From the NCBI GenBank assembly GCA_046290495.1, contig JBKAGT010000005.1, forward strand, positions 124,001 to 188,000: 64,000 nucleotides of DNA. The letters run 5' to 3'. The stretch is from PGYR01 sp046290495. Lineage in GTDB: Bacteria > Bacteroidota > Ignavibacteria > Kapaibacteriales > UBA2268. A model generated the notes under the pieces. The model was not told the origin of the DNA and did no database searches. It saw only the letters and a list, made by a program, of their open reading frames with translations. This document shows positions 26,796 to 36,800 of the stretch, in pieces (position 1 is the first letter of the stretch; the number at the start of each line of letters is the position of its first letter). The translations under genes and the position numbers were made by a program.

Positions 26796-29700
26796 ATGCC
26801 AATAAGGAATGATATAAAACGAATATTAGTTATAGGCTCAGGTCCAATAGTAATAGGTCAAGCTGGTGAGTTTGATTACTCTGGTTCTCAAGCTGTTAAA
26901 GCTCTGAAGAAACTTGGGTATTATGTAGTTGTTATAAATAGTAATCCAGCAACAGTAATGACTGATCCTGAGATTTCGAATAAAACTTATATAGAGCCAA
27001 TTACAACAGATATAATTGAGCAGATAATACAAAGAGATAAAATAGATGCTATACTTCCAACTGTCGGTGGTCAAACTGCACTTAACACCGCATTAGAATT
27101 AGAAAACGAAGGAATATTAGCCAAATATAATATTGAGCTTTTAGGTGTAAATATAAATTCTATCAACATTGCCGAAGGTAGAAGAGAATTCAAACAAGCA
27201 ATGGATGAGATAGGTTTACTTTCACCAGAAGGGAAGATAATAAACGACTTCGAATCTGCAATTGCATTCGCAGAAGAAATAGATTTCCCTATTATAGTTA
27301 GACCTTCATTCACCTTGGGTGGTACAGGTGGTGGTGTAGCTGAAAACATGGATGAGTTCAAAAGGATTGCAAAGCAAGGTCTAGAATTATCACCAATTAG
27401 TGAGATTTTAGTTGAGCGTTCATTACTCGGATGGAAAGAATATGAGTTTGAGGTAATGCGAGATGTCGCTGACAATGTTGTAATAGTCGCTTCTGTAGAG
27501 AACTTTGACCCAATGGGTGTTCACACAGGTGATAGTATTACTGTGGCTCCTGCGCAAACACTTACTGATGAAGAGTATCAAACATTGAGAGATTATTCTA
27601 TTGATATTATTAGAAAAGTTGGTGTCGCCACTGGTGGTTCTAATATCCAATTTGGGGTTAATCCTAAAAACGGTGAAGTAAGAGTAATAGAAATGAATCC
27701 AAGAGTATCTCGTAGTTCTGCTCTTGTTTCTAAAGCAACTGGATTCCCTATCGCTAAAATAGCTGCTCAACTAGCAGTAGGTTTGACATTGGATGAAATT
27801 GATAATGAGATAACTAAAACAACTCCAGTATCATTCGAGCCAGCATTGGACTATATAATTGTAAAAATTCCTCGTTGGGATTTTGAGAAATTTAAAGTAC
27901 CTTCAAACCTTACAACACAAATGAAATCAGTTGGTGAGGTAATGTCAATTGGTTCTAATTTCCGTGAAGCTCTTCAAAAAGCATTTAGATCTTTAGAAAT
28001 TGGGGTGTCAGGCTTAGAATATAAAGGGTTAGAAAAATATGATGATGAGTACTTAATTTCAAAATTAGTAGTTCCTACACCAATGAGACCTTTCTTTGTT
28101 AAGGAAGCATTCAAAAGAGGAATGGACTTACAAGATGTTTATAAACATACAAATATTGACCCTTGGTTCTTAGATAATATCCTAGAAATAGTAGAACTAG
28201 AGAAAGAGATAGAAAATAAAAAATTAGATGAATTAGATTCATTTGATTTGAAGCAATATAAGCTTTCTGGATTCTCTGATATTCAACTGTGTGAATTAAT
28301 GAATGTTGAAGAAGATAAAATCAGAGAAAAAAGAAAGGAACTAAAAGTATTACCAACATATAAGAAAGTAGACACATGTGCTGCGGAGTTTGAAGCTCAT
28401 ACACCATATTTCTATTCTACTTATATGAAAGAAAACGAAAGTAAACCAGTAGATAGGAAAAAGATAATTGTATTAGGTGGTGGACCATTTAGAATTGGTC
28501 AAGGTATAGAGTTTGATTATTGCGCATCGCAAGCAGCAATGATTCTCAAAGATATGGGTATAGAAACTATAATGATTAACTGTAACCCTGAAACAGTTTC
28601 TACTGATTATGACACTTCAGATAAGCTTTACTTTGAACCGGTATTCTATGAAGACGTTATGAATATCATTGAGTTAGAAAAACCTGAAGGTGTAATATTA
28701 CAATTAGGTGGTCAAACTCCATTGAAGTTATCCAAACAACTAGAAGCAGCAGGAGTAAATATATTAGGTACAAATCAATCTAACATAGATAGGGCAGAGG
28801 ATAGAGGCCGCTTTATGGAATTGTTAGACGAATTACAGATAGAGTACCCAGCTGGTGGAACTGCTAACTCTATTGAGGAAGCAACAAAGATAGCTCTTAA
28901 TATCGGATTCCCTGTAATTGTAAGACCTTCTTACGTATTAGGTGGTCGTGGTATGGCTGTTGTCTATGATGAAAAAGATTTACAACACTTTATTGAAGAA
29001 GCAGCTAAGGTAAATAAAAATCATCCAGTTCTTATTGATAAATTCTTAGAACATGCTTTTGAGGTAGATGTAGACGCACTTGGAGATGGTAAATCTGGTG
29101 TAATAGCTGGGATTATGCAGCATATTGAAGAGGCTGGTGTTCACTCTGGAGATAGTTCTTCAGTTTTACCTACTTATCTAGTAGAGCCACATATAGTTGA
29201 TAAAATTAGATTTGCTACTTATAAGATCATTGAGAAATTAGAGATAGTTGGATTTATAAATATCCAATTTGCTGTGTACAGAGATAATGTATATGTAATT
29301 GAAGTAAATCCAAGAGCATCTAGAACTGTACCATTTGTTTCTAAATCAATCGGGATTGCACTTACCAAAGTAGCGGTGAAATTGATGTTAGGAGAAAAAA
29401 TTGAAGATATTAAGATGCCAAGCCCTGGATTTATGGGTCACTATACAGTAAAATCTCCAGTATTCTCATTTAGTAAGTTCCCAGGTGTTGACACCGTATT
29501 AGGACCAGAAATGCGTTCTACTGGTGAAGTAATGGGGATTAGTGAGTTCTTTGGTGAAGCTTATGTAAAATCACAGTTAGCAGCTGGAAACCATCTACCA
29601 ACAAAAGGTAATATATTTGTATCAGTTAATGATTTTGATAAGCAGGATTTATTACCAGTAGCAAGAAGATTAGTTGAACTGGGCTATAAAATCTGGGCTA

Positions 29701-30002
29701 CATTAGGAACTTATTCTGTTCTAAATGTGAACGGTATAGAAGCTAATCCGATATCTAAGATTGGTGCAGGAAACCCGAATGTAATAGAAAAGATACAAAG
29801 TGGTGATATTGATTTAATTATTAACACACCTTTGGGTAGAAAAGCATATCAAGATGATTTGCAGATAAGAGAAGCAGCACTTCAAAAGAAAATACTTTGT
29901 ATAACTACAATCCCTGCAGCCAAAGCAGCAGTTGATGGTATGGAGTGGTTGCAAAAAAATCAAATTACTATTTTCGGTCCAATATTGAATCGTTCTTGGT
30001 AA
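26796..30002 (+). CDS. carB: Carbamoyl-phosphate synthase large subunit
   Basis: A 1068-residue synthase with two homologous ATP-grasp halves. The first makes carboxy phosphate and carbamate (GSGPIVIGQAGEFDYSG, SFTLGGTGGG). The second phosphorylates carbamate (GGGPFRIGQGIEFDYC, SYVLGGRGMAV). The last 130 residues are the MGS-like allosteric domain (FVSVNDFDKQDLLPVARRL, ATLGTYSVL, IINTPLGRKAYQD). Length is like E. coli CarB (1073). The adjacent carA start/stop supports joint translation. The response regulator gene follows after 27 bases. Confidence 0.99.
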   Translation: MPIRNDIKRILVIGSGPIVIGQAGEFDYSGSQAVKALKKLGYYVVVINSNPATVMTDPEISNKTYIEPITTDIIEQIIQRDKIDAILPTVGGQTALNTALELENEGILAKYNIELLGVNINSINIAEGRREFKQAMDEIGLLSPEGKIINDFESAIAFAEEIDFPIIVRPSFTLGGTGGGVAENMDEFKRIAKQGLELSPISEILVERSLLGWKEYEFEVMRDVADNVVIVASVENFDPMGVHTGDSITVAPAQTLTDEEYQTLRDYSIDIIRKVGVATGGSNIQFGVNPKNGEVRVIEMNPRVSRSSALVSKATGFPIAKIAAQLAVGLTLDEIDNEITKTTPVSFEPALDYIIVKIPRWDFEKFKVPSNLTTQMKSVGEVMSIGSNFREALQKAFRSLEIGVSGLEYKGLEKYDDEYLISKLVVPTPMRPFFVKEAFKRGMDLQDVYKHTNIDPWFLDNILEIVELEKEIENKKLDELDSFDLKQYKLSGFSDIQLCELMNVEEDKIREKRKELKVLPTYKKVDTCAAEFEAHTPYFYSTYMKENESKPVDRKKIIVLGGGPFRIGQGIEFDYCASQAAMILKDMGIETIMINCNPETVSTDYDTSDKLYFEPVFYEDVMNIIELEKPEGVILQLGGQTPLKLSKQLEAAGVNILGTNQSNIDRAEDRGRFMELLDELQIEYPAGGTANSIEEATKIALNIGFPVIVRPSYVLGGRGMAVVYDEKDLQHFIEEAAKVNKNHPVLIDKFLEHAFEVDVDALGDGKSGVIAGIMQHIEEAGVHSGDSSSVLPTYLVEPHIVDKIRFATYKIIEKLEIVGFINIQFAVYRDNVYVIEVNPRASRTVPFVSKSIGIALTKVAVKLMLGEKIEDIKMPSPGFMGHYTVKSPVFSFSKFPGVDTVLGPEMRSTGEVMGISEFFGEAYVKSQLAAGNHLPTKGNIFVSVNDFDKQDLLPVARRLVELGYKIWATLGTYSVLNVNGIEANPISKIGAGNPNVIEKIQSGDIDLIINTPLGRKAYQDDLQIREAALQKKILCITTIPAAKAAVDGMEWLQKNQITIFGPILNRSW

Positions 30003-30029
30003 TATTAATAACCTTTAGTAGATTACGTT

Positions 30030-30518
30030 ATGGAACATAACAAGTCAAACGGTTTAATATTAATTGTTGATGACAATGTGATGAATACTCAGCAGATAAA
30101 AGATATGCTTGAAATTCATGGATTTCAATCAATCACTGCTGAATCTGCATCACAAGGTTTGGAAATAGTTAGAACTATAAAACCAGAATTAATACTTCTG
30201 GATATAGTTATGCCTGAAATAAATGGTTTCTCATTCTGCGAAACTGTTAAGAGCAACCAGCAATATAGTGATATACCTATTATATTCATGACCGCACAGA
30301 CCAAGTCTGACTCGATTGATAAAGCTTATAAAGCAGGTGCCAATGACTTCATCAAAAAGCCAGTAAAGCCTAATGAGCTAGCTTCACGAATTAAAATTCA
30401 ACTTCGTAATGCAGTTGAAGAGCGTGAAAGAAAAGAAGAAATTGATAATATGAGAAAGCAACTTATTACCCTCCGCGAAGAGTTACACAAAGCTAAAAAC
30501 GGCGATTCAGATAATTAG
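30030..30518 (+). CDS. Response regulator, receiver domain plus coiled coil
   Basis: A 162-residue protein with one receiver domain and no DNA-binding domain. The acid pocket is in LIVDDNVMN, the phosphoacceptor is Asp58 in LILLDIVMPEINGF, and the Lys of the switch is in FIKKPVKPNELASRI. The last 40 residues are a charged helix (EERERKEEIDNMRKQLITLREELHKAK), likely a coiled coil that dimerises or binds a partner. No histidine kinase gene is adjacent. It may be read with carAB (27-base gap) and directly abuts the GNAT gene. Confidence 0.9.
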   Translation: MEHNKSNGLILIVDDNVMNTQQIKDMLEIHGFQSITAESASQGLEIVRTIKPELILLDIVMPEINGFSFCETVKSNQQYSDIPIIFMTAQTKSDSIDKAYKAGANDFIKKPVKPNELASRIKIQLRNAVEERERKEEIDNMRKQLITLREELHKAKNGDSDN

Positions 30519-31019
30519 ATGATAATCAAAGCTACTAGAGAGCATTTACCACAAATATTAGATTTAAATCAAAAGATTGTTGAATATATGCAATCAGAAG
30601 GGTTTACGCATTGGGGTGGTGAATATCCAAATGAAGCAATCTATAGAAGAGATATTCTCCGTGGTTCCCAGTATGTTTATATTCTTAAAGGTAATGTTGA
30701 AGGTATGGTCTCATACGATGTTCATCATCATGAATATTTTGATAGAATAAATTGGAATCCATCTAATAAGTCCGCTTACTTTGCACATAGATTAGCTGTA
30801 AGCCCTAAATGTCAGAATAAAGGCATTGCTCACCAATTAATGGAATTTGTTGAGAATATAGCTAAAACAGAGCAAATTGATGCGATAAGATTAGGAGCAT
30901 TCAAAGATTATGAAAAAGTAATTGGATTCTATACTAAACGTGGTTACAAACCAATGGGGGAGATTATTTTTGATGTTAGTCCGATTCCTTTTGTAGGAAT
31001 GGAAAAGACTCTAACTTAA
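30519..31019 (+). CDS. GNAT-family N-acetyltransferase
   Basis: A 166-residue protein with the acetyl-CoA fold. The pyrophosphate-binding loop is in LAVSPKCQNKGIAHQLMEFVE (Q-x-x-G-I-A). The later strand-helix IRLGAFKDYEKVIGFYTKRGYKPMGE is the conserved C-terminal part. The substrate is unknown; the acceptor could be an amino acid, a protein end or a small amine. The start follows directly after the stop of the response regulator gene. Its last 9 bases overlap the 3' end of recO, which is on the other strand. Confidence 0.85.
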   Translation: MIIKATREHLPQILDLNQKIVEYMQSEGFTHWGGEYPNEAIYRRDILRGSQYVYILKGNVEGMVSYDVHHHEYFDRINWNPSNKSAYFAHRLAVSPKCQNKGIAHQLMEFVENIAKTEQIDAIRLGAFKDYEKVIGFYTKRGYKPMGEIIFDVSPIPFVGMEKTLT

Positions 31020-31745
31020 TAATTCAATTGATTTATATTGAAATTTATTTTCTGAATGATACGAAAAATAAGATTCAAATAAATACACAAGTCTTTTGAA
31101 GTCTTTACTACTTATATCAGCATTAATTTTACCTTTTGATATATCTTTTAATATTAGTAATTCATTTAATTTAAATTTTAATTTCCTCTCAGCAAATTTT
31201 TCATTATGACTGTATAACTTACAATTACTCAAATCTAAGTACACATAATTATCACTTGAATAATCTATTTTAGTATTTTTGTCCCAAGACAAAGATATTG
31301 AATGGCCAATTGAAGTAGCTAATTCTAATTGACTATAGATAAACATAGAATAATTAAAAATACTTTTATTAATGGCTATAGAAAATAGTTTATCTATAGT
31401 ATTGAAAAAGTTTAAATCTGATATCTCATCCTTTTCTAGCTTAAATATTGATTCACAAAGCATGAGACAAAGAATTTTATCAACATAAGGCATTTTATCA
31501 ATAAAACTCTTCTTAATTAATTCTGCATTGTTTAAATTGAACAATTCTCTGTTGGATTTCTTGAAATACTTTAATTCAACAAAAGAACAAAGTTCTAATG
31601 AAGATCCAAATTTGCTTTTTGCTCTGCGAGTACCTTTAGCAATTAAAGTTTGTTTACCAAACTCTTTTGTGTAGGCATAAACTATCTTACTTGACTCTGA
31701 GTAATTCATAGTTTTTAGAATAATAGCAGGTGTGGAAACATTCAT
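31011..31745 (-). CDS. recO: DNA repair protein RecO
   Basis: A recombination mediator that helps load RecA at gaps with RecR and RecF. The 244-residue protein begins with the OB-fold VSTPAIILKTMNYSESSKIVYAYTKEFGKQTLIAKG, with KGTRRAKSKFGSSLELCSFVELKYF, which is the RecO signature. The C-terminal part is helical and, unlike many RecO proteins, shows no CxxC zinc knuckle. RecF is encoded in the same window, which fits the RecFOR pathway. Its 3' end overlaps the GNAT gene by 9 bases. The tRNA-Asn gene lies upstream, on the other strand. Confidence 0.88.
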   Translation of the reverse strand: MNVSTPAIILKTMNYSESSKIVYAYTKEFGKQTLIAKGTRRAKSKFGSSLELCSFVELKYFKKSNRELFNLNNAELIKKSFIDKMPYVDKILCLMLCESIFKLEKDEISDLNFFNTIDKLFSIAINKSIFNYSMFIYSQLELATSIGHSISLSWDKNTKIDYSSDNYVYLDLSNCKLYSHNEKFAERKLKFKLNELLILKDISKGKINADISSKDFKRLVYLFESYFSYHSENKFQYKSIELLS

Positions 31746-31776
31746 TAAATAAAATTGAAAAAATATTGAAAATTGT

Positions 31777-31807
31777 TTTGCAAGTTAAGAAAAAGTCCTT
31801 AAGTTTG
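31777..31807 (+). promoter_or_regulatory. tRNA-Asn promoter
   Basis: TTTG (31777-31780), a 19-base spacer, and TAAGTTTG (31800-31807). The predicted start is near 31813, 9 bases before the mature tRNA, as expected. Full match to the Bacteroidota pattern. Confidence 0.8.
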
Positions 31808-31821
31808 TAACTCAAAATTAT

Positions 31822-31895
31822 TCCTGAGTAGCTCAGCTGGTTAGAGCATCTGACTGTTAATCAGAGGGTCCGGGGTTCAAGTCCCTGCTCAGGAG
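31822..31895 (+). tRNA. tRNA-Asn (anticodon GTT)
   Basis: A 74-base cloverleaf: acceptor TCCTGAG/CTCAGGA, D-stem GCTC/GAGC, anticodon stem TCTGA/TCAGA with loop CTGTTAA, and T-loop TTCAAGT. The discriminator is G and no CCA is encoded. The anticodon GTT gives asparagine. Confidence 0.97.
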
Positions 31896-31902
31896 CATAA
31901 AG

Positions 31903-31939
31903 AAAAGCCGATTACATTTTTGTAGTCGGCTTTTTTTTT
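31903..31939 (+). terminator. Terminator of tRNA-Asn
   Basis: A 14-base-pair stem, AAAAGCCGATTACA (31903-31916) and TGTAGTCGGCTTTT (31921-31934), with a T-tetraloop and one G-T wobble, followed by a run of T. It lies 7 bases after the tRNA. Confidence 0.9.
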
Positions 31940-31985
31940 ATCTTATTTTAAGTTAAGTTGTAATTTTATCTATGGAGTTGTAATT

Positions 31986-32399
31986 ATGAATAAGACTTTA
32001 AGAAATATAATCGCAGTCATAGTGGGATGGTTGATTGGTAGTATTGTTAATATGTCTATTATTAACTTAGGTCATAGTTTACTTCCTATAGATGGTATTG
32101 ATATGTCAAATATGGAAGAGATATCTAATGCTTATTCGTCGCTTGATATTGAATACTTTTTTACTCCTTTTTTAGCACACGCACTTGGAACTTTAGTAGG
32201 CTCTATAATAGCTACATTAATTGCAGTAGGAAATAAAAAGTTAATGGCATTGATAGTTGGGGGTATATTCCTGGTAGGGGGAATTATGGTTAGTTTTATG
32301 ATTAACTCTCCTGTCTGGTTTACAATTTTTGATTTATTATTTGCATATATACCGATGGCTTTGCTTGGATATTCTATTGGATTAAAGTTCAGTAAATAA
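31986..32399 (+). CDS. Small four-helix membrane protein, unknown function
   Basis: A 137-residue protein with four hydrophobic helices (about residues 6-30, 62-82, 86-107 and 112-134). A short polar loop after helix 1 carries the string IDGIDMSNMEE. Small Gly-rich four-helix proteins like this are common in Bacteroidota but have no known job. It is a single plus-strand gene. It shares a hairpin with the convergent sucC gene. I see no promoter element. Confidence 0.6.
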   Translation: MNKTLRNIIAVIVGWLIGSIVNMSIINLGHSLLPIDGIDMSNMEEISNAYSSLDIEYFFTPFLAHALGTLVGSIIATLIAVGNKKLMALIVGGIFLVGGIMVSFMINSPVWFTIFDLLFAYIPMALLGYSIGLKFSK

Positions 32400-32400
32400 A

Positions 32401-32436
32401 TAAAAATAGCCACTCAATTAAAAATTGAATGGCTAT
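32401..32436 (-). terminator. Terminator of sucC (hairpin shared with the convergent gene)
   Basis: Arms ATAGCCACTCAATT (32406-32419) and AATTGAATGGCTAT (32423-32436) with a 3-base loop and one mismatch. On the minus strand the stem is followed by five U. On the plus strand no U-run follows, so it mainly serves sucC. Confidence 0.75.
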
Positions 32437-32461
32437 ATAAAAATAACTTTACTTCTTTGAT

Positions 32462-33706
32462 TTACGCTTTGATAGTCTTTACAACCTCTGAAACTTTTTC
32501 AGCAGCATCGTTAAAGCTAATTGCTACTTTAAATTCTAAGTCTGATTTTTCAAGTATATCAGCAGCTAATTCAGCATTTGTACCATCAAGACGAACAATT
32601 AGAGGCATATTAACTTCAACTGTCTCTAAGGCCTTAATTATCCCATTTGCGACTCTGTCGCAACGAACAATACCACCAAAGATGTTGATTAATACAGCTT
32701 CAACATTTTCATCACTCATCATTAATCTAAATGCGTTAGAAATAGTTTCTACATTTGCTCCACCACCAACATCCAAGAAGTTCGCAGGCTCACCACCAGA
32801 TAAGTTAATCATATCCATTGTTGCCATTGCCAAACCAGCACCATTTACCATACAACCAACGTTTCCATCAAGTTTAATATAGTTTAAGCCATACTTTGAA
32901 GCTTCTACCTCTAAAGGATTCTCTTCAGATACATCTCTTAAGTCTTTGTAGTCCGGGTGTCTATAAAGTGCATTATCATCAAAGTTCACCTTGGCGTCCA
33001 ATGCGATTATCTGATCATCTTCTGTTACTACAAGTGGGTTAATTTCTAACATTGAACAATCCATTTGCTCATAAGCATTAACTAACTTATAAATGAATTT
33101 CGAGAAGTTCTTGAATGCTGTTCCACTCAAACCAAGACCAAATGCTAATCTTCTTGCTTGATATCCTTGGAACCCGATAGTAGGGTCAATAGTTTCTTTT
33201 AATATTTTCTCAGGAGTTTTCTCAGCAACTTCTTCGATTTCCATACCTCCTTCTGTTGAAGCCATGATAATATTTTTGCTAGTTGCTCTATCTAATAACA
33301 TACTAATATAAAATTCCTTTGCTATTGCTGCTCCATCTTCTAGCATCATTCTATTAACTATTGAACCAGCTTCACCAGTTTGGATAGTAACAAGTTTATT
33401 TCCAAGTGTCGCCTCTGCATAATTCTTCGCTTTTTCAGGTAAATTGTCTCCAAAAAGAACGTTTACGCCTCTTACATCTTTACCGTCAATTTGTAATACT
33501 TCATTAGTATTAATATCATGAACTTTACCTTTACCACGTCCACCAGCATGAACTTGAGATTTTAATACTACTACTTTGCTACCATTATTTACAAATTCTT
33601 CAGCTGCTTTTTTTGCTTCAGATGGGTCGAATATAACTCTGTTTTCTAAAACGGGAACGCCATATTTTTTTAATAAATCTTTGGCTTGATATTCATGAAT
33701 ATTCAT
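32462..33706 (-). CDS. sucC: Succinyl-CoA ligase (ADP-forming) subunit beta
   Basis: Citric-acid-cycle enzyme subunit that binds succinate and nucleotide. The 414-residue protein has the ATP-grasp start MNIHEYQAKDLLKKYGVPV, KSQVHAGGRGKGKVH, the magnesium/ATP site (LEINPLVV) and the C-terminal GGANVETISNAFR and INIFGGIVRCD. It is longer than E. coli SucC (388), mainly by an insert in the middle. No sucD lies beside it, so the alpha subunit must be elsewhere, unlike the sucCD pair of most bacteria. A promoter and a terminator frame it as a single-gene unit. Confidence 0.96.
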   Translation of the reverse strand: MNIHEYQAKDLLKKYGVPVLENRVIFDPSEAKKAAEEFVNNGSKVVVLKSQVHAGGRGKGKVHDINTNEVLQIDGKDVRGVNVLFGDNLPEKAKNYAEATLGNKLVTIQTGEAGSIVNRMMLEDGAAIAKEFYISMLLDRATSKNIIMASTEGGMEIEEVAEKTPEKILKETIDPTIGFQGYQARRLAFGLGLSGTAFKNFSKFIYKLVNAYEQMDCSMLEINPLVVTEDDQIIALDAKVNFDDNALYRHPDYKDLRDVSEENPLEVEASKYGLNYIKLDGNVGCMVNGAGLAMATMDMINLSGGEPANFLDVGGGANVETISNAFRLMMSDENVEAVLINIFGGIVRCDRVANGIIKALETVEVNMPLIVRLDGTNAELAADILEKSDLEFKVAISFNDAAEKVSEVVKTIKA

Positions 33707-33753
33707 ATTCTTTCTCTAATTATTAATTATAATTTATTTATTTGTTATTTACA

Positions 33754-33784
33754 CAAATTTACCAAAAATTCAATCTCATAACAA
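33754..33784 (-). promoter_or_regulatory. sucC promoter
   Basis: Minus strand: TTG (33782-33784), a 20-base spacer, then TAAATTTG (33754-33761). The start near 33748 gives a leader of about 42 bases. Matches the Bacteroidota pattern. Confidence 0.65.
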
Positions 33785-33796
33785 GTATTAGCGACC

Positions 33797-33832
33797 ATAA
33801 AAAAACCTCATGTAAATTACATACATGAGGTT
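33797..33832 (-). terminator. Terminator of the VWA/choice-of-anchor D gene
   Basis: Perfect 11-base-pair stem, AACCTCATGTA (33804-33814) and TACATGAGGTT (33822-33832), with a 7-base loop. On the minus strand a run of about seven U follows. It lies 24 bases past the stop of the large gene. Confidence 0.9.
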
Positions 33833-33856
33833 AAAATTTATTTTTTGTTATTCCTA

Positions 33857-36800
33857 TTATCTTACAATCAATACTTTGTCCATATCTTGGTAAGACCCAG
33901 TCTTATATTTAACGAAATAAACACCTGCAGATAGAGATGATGCTTCGATTGTCGCTTCATATCTACCACTAGACAAACTATTTAGATTCTCAGTTAATAC
34001 TCTATTACCACTTATATCTAATATTTCAAACTCAGCAGGAACATTATCAAATATAACAGTAAATTCTGCACGAATCATGTTTAAGTCTGCATCATAAGTT
34101 AGCTCAAGTTGTACTGGTTCTTCACCAAAGTTTACCAATCTCTTATCTAATGCACAAACACCGCTAATCTTAACCTCTTGAACATCATCATACCCAGGAT
34201 TAGGGCAATTGTCGAAATATGTAGCTATTCGGACATTGTCTGTTTCAGTTGAAGAAAGATAAAGCTGATAATCAATCTCAAATAGATCATAAATATTATT
34301 ATTAAGATTGTCAACTGCTTGATCAGCAGTACCTGTAAATACTTTAAATTGACTATTATTTGGTGCGTTTGTAACAACCCAAGTCCAATTAATATTATTG
34401 CTTACTGGTGGTATTATCATATTATTATCAACTGAGAAACTAGTCACATTTGGATTATGGTTTACACTTATATCCATCATATTAATATCATAGTCTAATT
34501 CAGGTACTTCAGCTTTAACACGAAGAGTATTAACTAATCCAGGTGTTAATTCAATTGAAGAGTTATCTGTGTAGTATCTTATTCTCTTACCTGTTCCTGA
34601 AATGTTAAATATTTTATTCGTACCATCAGAAAAGTTAACAGTTAAAACAGCATTCTGAACACCTTCCATAGTAGGGGAGAATGTAACATTGAACGCTTGA
34701 GAACTATTAGGTCCAATATCGAATGATCCATTAGGTAAATTTGTTTTAAAATCAGTAGTACTTGGAGTTAAGGTAATACTTTCTACAGTAATTGATGAGC
34801 TTAGATTCTCATTTATAATAGAAGAAACTTTATCAAATTCATCACAAACTAAAACTCCAAGAAATGTAATTTGTTCTGGACCACTATTTTGTAAGACATC
34901 ACACTCTAACTCGATTTGCTCTGTAACTGGATCATTTACAATTGCATCTTGATTATTGCCAATAGCAGTATTTGACTCAATAGTCAAATCTAGTTGGTTT
35001 GGTCCAGCGTTAGTTGGATTGAAGTCAAGTGGAATGATTATATTATCATTTTCATCAATTTGAGCTACATTGTTCATTGTCTTAGTTCCATCTAAGAAAG
35101 TATAGTTAGAAGCATTCGAAATAGTTAAACTAAGAACTTCAGTTTTGGAAACAGAGGAGTTATTAGTTAATATTAAATCCACTTGCTTAGGAACATTTTG
35201 GATAGATTGTCCCTTACAATCTAAGCTTCCAATTGCTGTTGGATTTTCACCAATACCTATAACGTTATTTAATGATATTGGGGCATCTCCTTCATTAATT
35301 ACTATATTTATCGGCTCAGAATATATACCATCTGCTTGAGGGTTAAACGTTATACGAACAACCAAAGCTGAATCTGTACTAACAGTCTTATCAGTCGGTA
35401 ATTCTAATTGGAATGCATCTGTGTTGTCTAAATAAATATCGTGAAGCTCAACAGGCAATGAACCCGAATTAACTATTTCCAAATTTAAATAATTTACAGT
35501 TTGAATTCTTTTTCTATCAAAGTCTACAACAGCGTAAGATAAATCAGTATTAGCACCAGTACCAACTAATTCTGAGAATACATTCTCACAACCATTGGTT
35601 TCTGGGTTAAATTCTAATTGAGCAGTTTTATTTCCCTCAGATAAAGGAGTAAATGCAAGTTCAACTTTCACGGATTCATCTGGATCAACATTGATAGATG
35701 CACCAACTAAACCTGTGTCATCGTTAATGCTTACTATTTCAAACTCATTATCATTATCGTTAACGATTGTAGGAGTAATTCTTACAGGATCACCATTATT
35801 ATTTGTAAATACTTGCTCAATTGTCCTATTTACAGTTAAGTTTACGTTAGTTGCACCAAAATCAATAGGGGACTCTGTAATTAAATCACAAACGCCATCT
35901 CCTTCTAAAGTGATTGTGATTACATCAGCACAAACTCCTTTTATATTTAGCTCTGCAGTTTTGAATCCAGCACTGTTTGGATTGAAGTTAATTGTAATAT
36001 CTCTGGCATTATCGTTACCAGATTCAACAATACCATCAAATGTTTTGTCAAGATTAAATTCTGTATCATTAACTCCAGTGATAGTAACTTCCTCAATCTC
36101 AATTGGAAGAATACTTTCATTGATAACAAATTTTTCCATATTCTTACTTGAAGTCTTATTTATTGGCGTGTCATCCATCACAATTGGACCACCTATAGAG
36201 TAGTTTAGAATAGGTTGCTCTATCGTAAAACTAAGCTCACTAACATCTTCACTTGGTTCGTTTTGACCAAATCTATTAATTACTGCATCACCATTTCCGC
36301 TATGCTTTACTTCTATGTTTCCATAATTTTTATCTGAAAATATAGTTTCAACTTTATATGTTGATTTACCGTCAGCTGTAACCGCTTCATCACTAGAAAA
36401 ATCTCCGGCAACTGCTCCAGGAAATAAATTTAACAGATTCAAATCTTTATCGTAATATGCAGTAAACCTTCCAGAGTTTCTGAAATCATAACTAACTGCA
36501 CCATTTCTATAATCTAAATTATTCTTAAATGACCCCTGAACAATTATTCTTTCATTGGGTTCATCGTATCTAATTTTTGTACCCCACGCTTCAAAATCAA
36601 CAAAAAATCCTGATGCTGCAATATTTCTTACAACATAGCTAGTACCTGAAGGAGAAGTCTTAGCAATAAAGAAAACACTTCCACCATATTGAACATTTAC
36701 AGATGCATTGCCAAATTTGGCACCGTCAGAAGTAGCACCTGTAATATATACATTATCTTCATCATCTACACAAACTCCTGAAGCTGAATCTAAACCGTCA

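Noticed and set aside
31813..31820. TAATTTTG on the minus strand as a recO promoter element
   Set aside because: Its -33 partner would fall inside the tRNA-Asn gene and no TTG is there; the plus-strand tRNA promoter overlaps the same region.
35691..36203. Long open frames opposite real genes (also near 32457-32882 and 47960-48436)
   Set aside because: They lie antisense to clear genes (VWA protein, sucC, gyrB), are hydrophobic or low-complexity and show no known motif; they are shadows of A/T-rich coding sequence.
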